NCBI GenBank assembly: GCA_016213105.1 | Contig: JACRBN010000026.1 | Coordinates: 558,001-622,000, forward strand | DNA from: Chloroflexota bacterium | Lineage (GTDB): Bacteria; Chloroflexota; Anaerolineae; Anaerolineales; Villigracilaceae | Direction of reading: 5' to 3' | Length of the DNA stretch: 64,000 nucleotides | Shown here: one piece after another, positions 23,999-32,009 of the stretch | Layout of the letters: each line of letters opens with the position of its first letter | Numbering within the stretch: the stretch's first letter is position 1 | The notes under the pieces: model-generated | The model's input: only the letters and a program-made list of their open reading frames with translations | The model's database searches: none | Told to the model about the DNA's origin: nothing | Program-made: the position numbers and the translations under genes

Positions 23999-24891
23999 AA
24001 AACATCCCCGCCTCCATCCACGCGCGTCTTGCCAACGAAGCCCAAAAGACCAGGAAACCCTTCCACGACTTGCTGCAACATTACGGCATGGAGAGGTTTC
24101 TGTATCGCCTATCCAGGACGGAATATGCCGACAGATTTATCCTCAAAGGCGGTTTGATATTTACGGCATGGGAAATAGAGCGGCGCCGCGCGACAAGGGA
24201 TATTGATTTCCTCGGTTCGCTCGAACGGAACGCGGAAACCATCGCCCAAATTCTCCGAACAGCCGTTGCGACTCCTGCGCAAGAAGATGGCCTGTTCTTT
24301 GATGCCAATACAATTCAAGTCACAGAAAGGCTGGTGGATGTCGAGCGTATGGGTATCAGCGCGAATCTGTTGGGGTATTTGGGAAAGGCTGAAATTCCCA
24401 TTCATATTGACATTGGGTTTTCGGATGAAATTCTATCGTCCGCCAAAGAGACGCTTTTCCCCGCATTGTTGAGCGGCATGGAGCGCCCGCTGCTCAAGGG
24501 GTACTCGCCAGAATTTGTGGTTTCGGAAAAACTGCACGCAATGAATAAATATGTCGAAGCGCCGAGCCGTTGGAAAGATTATTACGATGTGTGGTTGATT
24601 TCTGAATACTTCGAAGTCGATGTGCTTTCATTGCGGGAAGCATTCATTACCACGTTCAATAATCGCAGCACGAAATTGCCCAGCGGCCGCCCTGTGTGTT
24701 TGTCCTCCGACTTTGCGCTCAAATATCAAGCAGGCTGGCAAAGTTTCTTGAAGAAAAACGCCTTGAAAACCAACGTGGACAACCTGTCTGCATTGTTGGA
24801 TGAACTCTGGAAGTTTCTGGAAACACCCCTCATAAATCCAGAACTCTCTCCAGATAAAAAATGGTATCCTGCCAGGCGCAAGTGGGAATAA
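23995..24891 (+). CDS. abiEii: AbiEii-family nucleotidyltransferase toxin
   Basis: The 298-residue toxin of the AbiEii/AbiGii family is a DNA-polymerase-beta-like nucleotidyltransferase. Visible motifs are FILKGGLIFTAW followed by RATRDIDFLG (the glycine turn and the catalytic Asp pair), IPIHIDIGFSD, and the C-terminal KDYYDVWLI. In the family it transfers nucleotides to tRNA or another acceptor and halts growth during phage infection. It starts at ATG 23995 inside the abiEi stop; a longer upstream frame is only read-through. All motifs look intact. Confidence 0.9.
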   Translation: MKNIPASIHARLANEAQKTRKPFHDLLQHYGMERFLYRLSRTEYADRFILKGGLIFTAWEIERRRATRDIDFLGSLERNAETIAQILRTAVATPAQEDGLFFDANTIQVTERLVDVERMGISANLLGYLGKAEIPIHIDIGFSDEILSSAKETLFPALLSGMERPLLKGYSPEFVVSEKLHAMNKYVEAPSRWKDYYDVWLISEYFEVDVLSLREAFITTFNNRSTKLPSGRPVCLSSDFALKYQAGWQSFLKKNALKTNVDNLSALLDELWKFLETPLINPELSPDKKWYPARRKWE

Positions 24892-24900
24892 TAAAAGAGG

Positions 24901-24925
24901 GACGGCCTGCCCCCTCAGACCGTCC
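24901..24925. terminator. GC-rich hairpin between abiEii and glyA-gcvT
   Basis: GGGACGG/CCGTCCC with an 11-base loop lies between two convergent genes, followed by the TTACCATTTACC-type repeat. No strong T-run is present on either strand. Confidence 0.45.
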
Positions 24926-24960
24926 CAATTACCATTTACCAATTACCGCTTACCAATTCC

Positions 24961-27900
24961 CTACAACTTCGGGAACCGACTGACCACCTTCGCCGGCGTG
25001 GCGGGACGATCCATCACTCCGCCCTGGTGGATGAAGATGGGCGTATCCACGGCCGTGTAGGCAAAGTCAAGATAGGCCTGGCCTGTCAGGAAGCGTTCGG
25101 CGTCGATGGCGCAGGAGGTGACCCAGCCGATGCGCTCGCCGCTGGCGTTGACCACGGGGTCGCCGTTGTGGGCCATGCGCACGCGCTGATCGTCGAAGCG
25201 GAATCGCACGGTCACGCCCTTGCGCGCCTTCTCGCGCGCCACGTAGGCCTCGCGCCCGATGAACCACGGCTTGTAGGTCTTGACGTAGGAGCCAAACCCG
25301 CCTTCGGCCACGCCCAAATCGCGCGCGCCGAACTTGCCCGAGCCGAGTCCCATCTCGTGACCGTAGAGCGGCAGGCCCGCCTCGGTGCGCAGCGAGTCGC
25401 GCGCGCCCAGGCCGATGGGCTTGACACCGTATTTCTCGCCCGCCTTCATCACCGCCGTCCAAAACTTGGCGGCGCGCTCGGGGTGGACGAACAACTCGAA
25501 GGCCATCTTCTCGCCGGTGTAGCCCGTGCGCGAGACGATCAGGTCGAACCCGCCCACCACGGCATCGCACAATTCGGTGCGTTTGAGCTTCAGGATGCGC
25601 GCCTTGGTCGCATCGTCCACGCCCATCGCCAGCAGGATGTCGCGGCTCTTGGGGCCTTGCAGGGCGATGTCCACCCGCATGGCGGAACCAGCTTTCGGGT
25701 CGCGCAGGTTGCGGATCTCGGCGTTGTAGCCATACGTGCGCGCCCAGGGGCGGGCCGCGTCGATGCAGACCTTGCCATCGCGCACGCTTTCCAGCCAGGT
25801 GCGATCCTTGTCATCGTTCGAGGCGTTGACCACCACCAGGTAATTGTCCCAGCCGCGGCGATAGACCAGCGTATCGTCGATCACGTCCGCCTCGGGGGTC
25901 AGGAAGTGCGTGTACAGGCTCTCGCCGGGCAGCAGTCCGCCGCAGTCGTTGCCGCAGACCGTGTCGAGGAACGAGGCCGCATCCGCGCCGCGCACGTCGT
26001 ACGCGCCCATGTGGCTGACGTCGAACAGACCCGCCGCCTGACGCGTGGCGAGATGTTCCTCCACCACCGACGTGTACCAGACGGGCATCTCCCAGCCCGC
26101 GAACGGGATGAGCTTCGCGCCGCTGGATTTGTGGACTTCGTACAGCGACGTGCGACGCAGCACCTCGGCCGGTTCGACCCATTCGAAGGGCGGCAGCGCC
26201 GCTTTCTTCGACGTGGGCATGGCCCCGATAAAGAAGGGCTTGTCCTCGCTGACAGGTTTTCCCTGGGCGGGCGAAGCGTGCTTCGCCCCTACCTTAATTT
26301 CGCTGACCATGAACGGCCCGGGCAGGCGCTTCGTGCTGAAGTCCTTCGCGCCGTCCAGGTTGAACGACGTGTACCCGTCCGACAGGTCGCGCAGCCATGC
26401 CGCGACAATGTTCGCCTTGGCGGTCGGCACGGCCAGTTGATAGAAGGTATCGTCCACGTTGGTGAGCGTCCCTTTGACCCTGCCCTTGGGCGTGGAAATC
26501 TCGGTGGCCTGACTCGTGCCTGGCTTGAGCGTCGAGAGGTCCGACGAGACGGCGTAATCCAGCATCTGGCGCACGCGGTCGCCGCTCAGTTCGTACGTCG
26601 AGATATTATCTCGACCTACCGATTGATCATCGATGTAATAGAAATGCGGATAGCCGCTCTTCTTGAACTTGAAGTCGATGCCCGCCTTTTCGGCCAGCTT
26701 TCTCACCTTCAGCTTGGCGGCATTCAACACGTTGAAGTCGACCTTGGCGCGGCGCTGTTTGCCCTTGCGGACGGTATCCACCGAATGCGGGGCGCAGGCC
26801 AGCAGCACGTCGGCCATGATGTCGGCCAGCTCGCGGGTCATCTTCTCGGTGAAGCCGCGCTGGGTGATCCACGGCGTGCCCAGGCGGATGCCCGAGGGAT
26901 CCATCGAGTTCTTGTCGCCGGGGATGGTGTTGCGGTTGACCACAACGCCGACGATATCGAGGATGCGCGCGGCCTGGTCGCCGCTCAATTTGGTGCCGTC
27001 CTCGCCCTTAATCGAGGTGGTATCCACGTTGACCAGGTGCGTATCGGTGCCGCCGAACGGCACGCGCAGTCCGCGCTTCGTGAACTGGTCGGCCATGGCG
27101 GCCGCGTTCTTGAGGGTCTGTTCCTGCAACTTCTTGAATTGTTTGGTCTGGGTCAGCTTGAAGGTCAGCGACAGCGCCGCGAAGACGTTGACGTGCGGTC
27201 CGCCCTGTTCACCGGGGAAGACAGCCTTGTCGATCTTCTTGGCGATGGCCGCATCCGTGGTCAGCAGCACCGCGCCGCGCGGCCCGTCAATCGACTTGTG
27301 CGTGGTCGACATGACCACGTGCGCGTACCCGATGGGCGAGGGCACCACACCCGCCGCCACCAGTCCGCCGATGTGCGAGATGTCGGCCAGGAAGTACGCG
27401 CCGACCTCGTCCGCGATCTCGCGGAACTTCTTCCAGTCGGGCACCCACGAGTAGGAGGAATAGCCCGCGATGAGCAGTTTGGGTTTGGCTTCCAGCGCCA
27501 GCGCGCGGATCTTGTCGTAGTCGAGGCGTTCGTTCTTGTCGATGGTGTAATGCACGGCCTTGAACCATTTGCCCGAGCGGTTGACCGACGACCCGTGCGA
27601 GAGGTGCCCGCCGTGCAGCAGGTTGAGTCCCATGACGGTCTCGCCCAGGCCGATCAGCGCCTGATAGACGGCGTTATTGGCGGGCGCACCCGAAAGCGCC
27701 TGCACGTTGACGAAGATCTGGTCGGCGCTGTAGCCGTTGGCGGCGAAGGTTTCGGCGGCGCGGCGGCGGGCCAGGGATTCGACCACGTCCGCGTATTCCA
27801 CGCCCTTGTAGTAGCGCGGGTCGCCGTTGCGGCGGTACTGCGCCAGGCGGGCGGGATAATCGAGGATCTCGTCCTCGCTCATCCAGCGCGTGTCCTCATC

Positions 27901-28086
27901 GGGGTAGCCTTCCGCATAGATGTTCTGGAAGGCGGACGAAAGCGCCTCGCGCACGGCCAGCGGCGCGGTCGACTCGGATGCGATCAGGATCAGCTTGCGC
28001 GCCTGGCGCTCGGCCTCGAGCTGGGTCAATTCGTAGACGTCGGGATCGAGTTCCTTGAGATTACCGCGGAATAAATAGTCGGGCAT
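24961..28086 (-). CDS. Fused serine hydroxymethyltransferase and glycine cleavage T protein
   Basis: The 1041-residue bifunctional protein starts at ATG 28086 with AGGAGA upstream; the open frame extends further only by chance. Residues 1-480 are SHMT (GlyA): IASESTAPLAVREAL and STTHKSIDGPRGA with the PLP lysine near 263. Residues about 645-1041 are aminomethyltransferase (GcvT): KLIPFAGWEMPVWY, LFDVSHMGAYDV, SRTGYTGEKMAFELF and GLGARDSLRTEAGLPLYGHE. Both use folate one-carbon units and glycine, so fusion would channel methylene-tetrahydrofolate between serine and glycine metabolism. The linker (480-645) contains two in-frame palindromic repeats. No gcvP or gcvH gene is in the window. Confidence 0.93.
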   Translation of the reverse strand: MPDYLFRGNLKELDPDVYELTQLEAERQARKLILIASESTAPLAVREALSSAFQNIYAEGYPDEDTRWMSEDEILDYPARLAQYRRNGDPRYYKGVEYADVVESLARRRAAETFAANGYSADQIFVNVQALSGAPANNAVYQALIGLGETVMGLNLLHGGHLSHGSSVNRSGKWFKAVHYTIDKNERLDYDKIRALALEAKPKLLIAGYSSYSWVPDWKKFREIADEVGAYFLADISHIGGLVAAGVVPSPIGYAHVVMSTTHKSIDGPRGAVLLTTDAAIAKKIDKAVFPGEQGGPHVNVFAALSLTFKLTQTKQFKKLQEQTLKNAAAMADQFTKRGLRVPFGGTDTHLVNVDTTSIKGEDGTKLSGDQAARILDIVGVVVNRNTIPGDKNSMDPSGIRLGTPWITQRGFTEKMTRELADIMADVLLACAPHSVDTVRKGKQRRAKVDFNVLNAAKLKVRKLAEKAGIDFKFKKSGYPHFYYIDDQSVGRDNISTYELSGDRVRQMLDYAVSSDLSTLKPGTSQATEISTPKGRVKGTLTNVDDTFYQLAVPTAKANIVAAWLRDLSDGYTSFNLDGAKDFSTKRLPGPFMVSEIKVGAKHASPAQGKPVSEDKPFFIGAMPTSKKAALPPFEWVEPAEVLRRTSLYEVHKSSGAKLIPFAGWEMPVWYTSVVEEHLATRQAAGLFDVSHMGAYDVRGADAASFLDTVCGNDCGGLLPGESLYTHFLTPEADVIDDTLVYRRGWDNYLVVVNASNDDKDRTWLESVRDGKVCIDAARPWARTYGYNAEIRNLRDPKAGSAMRVDIALQGPKSRDILLAMGVDDATKARILKLKRTELCDAVVGGFDLIVSRTGYTGEKMAFELFVHPERAAKFWTAVMKAGEKYGVKPIGLGARDSLRTEAGLPLYGHEMGLGSGKFGARDLGVAEGGFGSYVKTYKPWFIGREAYVAREKARKGVTVRFRFDDQRVRMAHNGDPVVNASGERIGWVTSCAIDAERFLTGQAYLDFAYTAVDTPIFIHQGGVMDRPATPAKVVSRFPKL
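26269..26288. repeat. Palindrome inserted in the GlyA-GcvT linker
   Basis: GGGCGAAGC and GCTTCGCCC flank GT, followed by CTACC. It encodes VGAKHASPAQG in frame. Confidence 0.75.
26593..26619. repeat. 27-nt REP-like palindrome inserted in the GlyA-GcvT linker
   Basis: The core GTCGAGATA-T-TATCTCGAC matches the RAYT-flanking palindromes in length and centre, with one arm mismatch. It encodes SVGRDNISTY, close to the VGRDTISPY encoded at 3576-3602. Confidence 0.85.
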
Positions 28087-28132
28087 TTTTATATCTCCTG
28101 GTGGGAAATTCATTGATGGGTCTGGCAGTTGA

Positions 28133-28161
28133 ATTGTAGGACGGGAAGGGGGGAGGGTCAA
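28133..28161 (-). promoter_or_regulatory. Promoter of glyA-gcvT
   Basis: On the minus strand TTGACC (28161-28156) and TACAAT (28138-28133) are 17 bases apart, giving a leader of about 40 bases before ATG 28086. The rest of the 371-base gap to the next gene holds nothing recognisable besides a possible plus-strand TATAAT at 28290-28295. Confidence 0.72.
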
Positions 28162-28457
28162 GTGAAAAATAGCATGTAAAACGCATGGCGGAATGAACCG
28201 CGAAGCCTGGATGGGCGGCGGGATCGTGAAATACGAATTTGCGGCCGGCCAGGGACAGACTCCACCCCCGGATGGCGAAACTTCCGCAGTATAATGAATC
28301 AGGAGATTGCAGGACGCGCCAACGGAACGGCAGGTGAACGATGGATTTCGTCCACACAATTTTCCCACAACCAGGTCATAACGCGCTTACATCGCATGCT
28401 TATCATGGGGACAAGGTTGAAGGCGTTTCAACCATCAGAGAAAAAGAGGTTAAAAAA

Positions 28458-29126
28458 ATGAGAAAAAGAATTTCGATTTTGATCGGCGGCTTACTGGCAG
28501 TGTTGATGATCGCCGGAGCCGTGACCGCCTCGGTCGTATACGCGCAGGACGCCACGCCGCCCCCGTCGGACAGCGCCGCTGACACCCGTCCCCCCAAGGG
28601 CGGGCGCGGTCTCAGCCAGGCCGAGCTTGAAGCGGCCGCCAAGGCGCTGAACATGACGACCGATGAACTCTCTTCCGCCCTGGAGGCAGGCAAGACCCTC
28701 GAAGACCTGGCCACCGCCGCCGGCGTGGACATCCAGGTGGTGCAGGACGCGATCAGCGCCGTCCGCGCCGAGGAAATGCGTACCCAGATCGCAGCGGGCG
28801 TGGCCGATGGCAGCATCTCGCAGGAGAAAGCCGACTGGCTGTTGGAAGGCCTCGACAAGGGCTTCCTCGACGATGGACATGGTTTTGGCCTCGGCATTGG
28901 CCCGGGCCGCGGCGGCTCCGATGACGGCATGAGTCACCTGCTCATGAACGATCAAGCCCTCGCCGCCGCTGCCGAAGCCCTCGGCATGAGCACCACCGAT
29001 CTTCAGACTGCCCTCGAAGCCGGGACGTCCCTCGAGTCACTGGCCGAAAAGGCTGGTGTCGAATACGATACCGTGATGAGCGCCATTCGCAGCGCCATGC
29101 CCGAACGCGATGGACGGCACCCCTAA
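28458..29126 (+). CDS. Exported helical-repeat protein
   Basis: The 222-residue protein starts at ATG 28458 with AGAGG upstream. It has a signal peptide or N-terminal anchor (ISILIGGLLAVLMIAGAVTA, cleavage near VYAQD). Two similar repeats, ALNMTTDELSSALEAGKTLE and ALGMSTTDLQTALEAGTSLE, are each followed by an LA-x-AGV helix. A Gly-rich spacer (about 150-170) separates them. Repeats of this kind occur in surface proteins of Gram-positive-like bacteria with unknown roles. A strong terminator follows. Confidence 0.75.
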   Translation: MRKRISILIGGLLAVLMIAGAVTASVVYAQDATPPPSDSAADTRPPKGGRGLSQAELEAAAKALNMTTDELSSALEAGKTLEDLATAAGVDIQVVQDAISAVRAEEMRTQIAAGVADGSISQEKADWLLEGLDKGFLDDGHGFGLGIGPGRGGSDDGMSHLLMNDQALAAAAEALGMSTTDLQTALEAGTSLESLAEKAGVEYDTVMSAIRSAMPERDGRHP

Positions 29127-29198
29127 CCCGACCGATCCAACCACAGACCAGGCAGCCCGTCCCTAAATGAGGGATCTGCTGAAAGGAGATGAATTCAA

Positions 29199-29239
29199 AA
29201 CAGGTGAGACGACTCCTCCGTCTCACCTGTTTGTTTTTT
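29199..29239 (+). terminator. Intrinsic terminator
   Basis: AACAGGTGAGACG and CGTCTCACCTGTT form a 13-bp stem followed by TGTTTTTTT. Confidence 0.92.
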
Positions 29240-29379
29240 TACGTTGCCCGTGCAGGAAAGGCATCGTGCTTGAATCCCGATGTTTCCTTTGCTACAATGA
29301 TTTTGGACTTTACCACGGTATGCGGGCGTTATCGGTAGTGGGTAAGGATTTCGAATCATCGATCCCAAAAGGAGTTCCC

Positions 29380-30357
29380 ATGAACACAGGATTTTCCCCT
29401 GCCCGTGCCCTGGCGTGGATGGCGATTTTGTCCCTGGTATTGGCCGCCTGTTCCGCGCCTGCGCCGACGGCCGACGGCCCGCAGATGCTGCCGCCCACTG
29501 CCACCCAGCCGTCGGTTCAACCTTCGTCCACCCCCGTTCCTCCCACGCCCATCCCGCCCACGCCCACCGAGCTTGTCCCACAGCGTCCGCTCTCCGGGCT
29601 GGCCGCCGATCCGCAGCGGATCGAGTTCCAGGCCTCGGACGGCAGGAAACTGGTGGGCTATTACTACCCATCGAAGTATGCCGACGCGCCGCTCATGATT
29701 CTGATGCACTGGGCAGGCGGCGACTTGTGCGATTGGAGCACCATGTCGCCCTGGCTCCAGAATCGCGCCGACGAGAATCCGCCCCAGATCGAGCGCTGTG
29801 CCGGGTCGGCCGGGGCCAGCCTGGCAGGCATCTTCCCGCCCATGGCAGCGGAGGTTTCGGTGGCGGTCTTTGCCTTCGACTTCCGCAACTACGGCGAGAG
29901 TGAAAAAGGCCCCAGCGCGCGCCGTGATTTGACCCTCGACGCGCTGGCGGCCTTCGAAATCGCAGCCGCCTTCGAAGGGGTGGATGCCAGCCGCATGGCT
30001 GCCATCGGCGCCAGTATCGGCGCGGACGGCGCTCCCGATGGCTGCCTGCTCTACAACCAAAAGGCTGGGGGCGGATGCGTCGGCGCCCTGGCCCTTTCCC
30101 CGGGCAATTATGCGGATATGAACTTCGCCGCCGTGGTGCGCGATCTCGCGCCCGTGCCGGTCTGGTGCCTGGCCGGTGACCAGGACGGGGAATCCGCGCC
30201 GACCTGCAAGAGCGCCAGCGGGGAGCATTACCGTATGCAGGTTTATCCCGACAGCCGCGACCACGGCATGATGTTGTTGACCTCCGACCTCGTCCCGCCG
30301 GCCCTCGACCTGATCCAGGAATTCATGGATCTGGTCTTCGGCGAACCCATGCAGTGA
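29380..30357 (+). CDS. Alpha/beta-hydrolase lipoprotein
   Basis: The 325-residue protein (ATG 29380, AAGGAG upstream) has the lipobox LVLAAC and a Pro/Thr stalk to about residue 70. An alpha/beta-hydrolase follows. FDFRNYGESE is the oxyanion-side strand, GASIGADGA the nucleophile elbow with Ser, and DSRDHGMMLL carries the catalytic His near the C-terminus. Several Cys (DLCDW, IERCAG, DGCLL, GGGCVG, PTCKS) may form disulfides outside the cell. The substrate is unknown; dienelactone-hydrolase-like or esterase activity is plausible. Confidence 0.82.
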   Translation: MNTGFSPARALAWMAILSLVLAACSAPAPTADGPQMLPPTATQPSVQPSSTPVPPTPIPPTPTELVPQRPLSGLAADPQRIEFQASDGRKLVGYYYPSKYADAPLMILMHWAGGDLCDWSTMSPWLQNRADENPPQIERCAGSAGASLAGIFPPMAAEVSVAVFAFDFRNYGESEKGPSARRDLTLDALAAFEIAAAFEGVDASRMAAIGASIGADGAPDGCLLYNQKAGGGCVGALALSPGNYADMNFAAVVRDLAPVPVWCLAGDQDGESAPTCKSASGEHYRMQVYPDSRDHGMMLLTSDLVPPALDLIQEFMDLVFGEPMQ

Positions 30358-30390
30358 GCGCCGCGGGCATGGCTCTTTGATGCGTGCTAG

Positions 30391-30480
30391 TATCTCGACA
30401 AGTTAAAGATGTAGGGCAAATTGCCAATTTGCCAGGCGCAATTTAGCAAATTGCGCTACAACTTCATCTGGCAGCGGTAC
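30391..30480. repeat. Composite palindromic repeat, copy B
   Basis: The order is the same as in copy A: CGACAAGTTAAA, GGCAAATTG/CAATTTGCC, GCGCAATTTAG/CAAATTGCGC, then CTTCATCTGGCAGCGG. The remaining gap to 30764 has CACCACGAAGGGCACAAAG and an inverted partial copy, but no gene. Confidence 0.88.
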
Positions 30481-30764
30481 TAGTTCCCGCTGCCGTTTAA
30501 AAAAAGGAGGTCTCCCGTAATTAACGGGAAATGGCCTCACCACGAAGGGCACAAAGTCTTGCGCTGCGACTGCAAGGAGTATCGAAGCGGCACCAGGGTG
30601 TAAAAATGCCTTGGTTCCTCGCGTTTTTTCCTCACCTGCCCTGCTGTCTCGCACCGTCGTGCTCGCGGCATCCCTGCGGCGGTGGCGGGCGGTGCCAGGG
30701 TTGTGACCGTCGTGCCCTTTGTGTTTGAAAGGGGGGTCCGTTAAAAACGGTAGAGTCCAAAAAA

Positions 30765-30805
30765 GGAAACCAGCAGAGCGGAGGAGGCGCCCTGCTGGTT
30801 TTTTG
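30765..30805. terminator. Bidirectional terminator hairpin
   Basis: AACCAGCAG and CTGCTGGTT enclose a 15-base loop, with T-rich sequence on both strands. It can end the minus-strand lipoprotein transcript from the right. Confidence 0.75.
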
Positions 30806-30858
30806 AATGGATTGTCATCGCTCCGCCGGGAGCTGGCCTGGCGGGTGGACTGGGCCTG

Positions 30859-31962
30859 CTACGGCCGCCCGGGGCGGTTGGGCGCGCCGCCGCCAGGCAG
30901 GTTGGGGCCGCCGCTGGGACGCTGGCCAAGCGAGTGTTCGAAACCGTCCAGGCCGCTACGCGCCTGGGGCATCTGCCCGCGGGCGAACTGGGTGGTGATC
31001 TCGCCGAACTTGGCGCTGAACTGGCTCAGGTCCGGGCCGCCGTTGGCCAGGCCGGGGATCTGTCCGCCGGCCGCGCCGCCAAATTTCTGGAAGCCGGCCT
31101 GGGCGTTCGCGCCGAGCTGGGCCAGGTTCATCAGCTCATCGCGGGAGAGCTTGTTGTCGCCCATGGCCAGCTTGGCCTCGTCGATGAACTGGAAGCCGGT
31201 CTGCAGGGCCGCCAGTTTGTCGGTGGGGATGTTGTTCGGCTGGATCTGCGCCATCTGGTCGAGGCGCGCCTGCTGGTCCGACTGCAGGACGGCAGCCATA
31301 TCCTGCGCCTGGGATTTCAACTCCGCGGCGTTGGACTGGGCCTGCTGGGCTGCGGCGTTGAGCTGATCGATGGTTTCCGTCGCCACTTCCAGGCCCTGCT
31401 GCAGGGTGGTGTTGATCTGCTGGAGCGAGGATTCGATCGAGCTGAGCGTGGTGTTCAACTGGTTCAGTTCATCCTCGATGGTGTTCAATTCCGCGATCAT
31501 CTCGTAGGCCAGGTCCGAGTACAGGTTGTAGTATTCGTCCAGCAGGTCCTCGGCGTATTCCACATAGTAATCGGCGTAGTAGTAATAGTCGTAGACGTAG
31601 GTCACTTCCTCGGTCGTCACGGCGGTGTCGCTGGTGGTATAGGTGACGGCGGCGGTGGTCTGCTCGGTGGCAGCCACGGCCTCGGCCACGGCCTGGTCGA
31701 TCAACGCGGCCAGTTCCTCTTCGGTCATGGAGACGTATTCGACGGCTGGCCCGGGCGTGGGCGTGACGGGCATGGCGGTCAGCGACATGGAATTGACGGT
31801 GGCCTGGGCCAGCGCCGCAGCCTGTTGTGTACCCGCCACGGCGGTGTTGATGGCGGCCGCATCGTCGACGGCGGCGGCGGGGGGCTGCGCACCCATCGTG
31901 CAGGCGCTCAGCAGGCCGACCAGGGTCAGCGCGATCAGGGTGGTTCGAAAGAGTGATTTCAT
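30859..31962 (-). CDS. Lipoprotein with a Tyr/Asp/Glu-rich segment and a coiled coil
   Basis: The 367-residue product starts at ATG 31962 with AGGAG upstream and has the lipobox LLSAC. An Ala/Thr-rich region follows, then an unusual Tyr/Glu/Asp cluster (YVYDYYYYADYYVEYAEDLL, about residues 122-141). A long predicted coiled coil comes next (EDELNQLNTTLSSIESSLQQ onward), then a Gly/Pro/Asn-rich C-terminus. The coiled coil suggests a surface filament or spacer. I know no family. Confidence 0.7.
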   Translation of the reverse strand: MKSLFRTTLIALTLVGLLSACTMGAQPPAAAVDDAAAINTAVAGTQQAAALAQATVNSMSLTAMPVTPTPGPAVEYVSMTEEELAALIDQAVAEAVAATEQTTAAVTYTTSDTAVTTEEVTYVYDYYYYADYYVEYAEDLLDEYYNLYSDLAYEMIAELNTIEDELNQLNTTLSSIESSLQQINTTLQQGLEVATETIDQLNAAAQQAQSNAAELKSQAQDMAAVLQSDQQARLDQMAQIQPNNIPTDKLAALQTGFQFIDEAKLAMGDNKLSRDELMNLAQLGANAQAGFQKFGGAAGGQIPGLANGGPDLSQFSAKFGEITTQFARGQMPQARSGLDGFEHSLGQRPSGGPNLPGGGAPNRPGRP

Positions 31963-32009
31963 GGTTGCTCCTTTGGAATTATATGATTTTGCGAAGGTTT
32001 GAAATGATA

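Noticed and set aside
25027-28074. A 1015-codon open frame on the plus strand opposite glyA-gcvT
   Set aside because: It is the antisense of a well-conserved GC-rich gene; its translation is low-complexity (Arg, Ala, Asp, Val-rich) with no motif.
28290-28295. TATAAT as the promoter of the helical-repeat protein
   Set aside because: No acceptable -35 lies at the right distance, so the promoter is not assigned.
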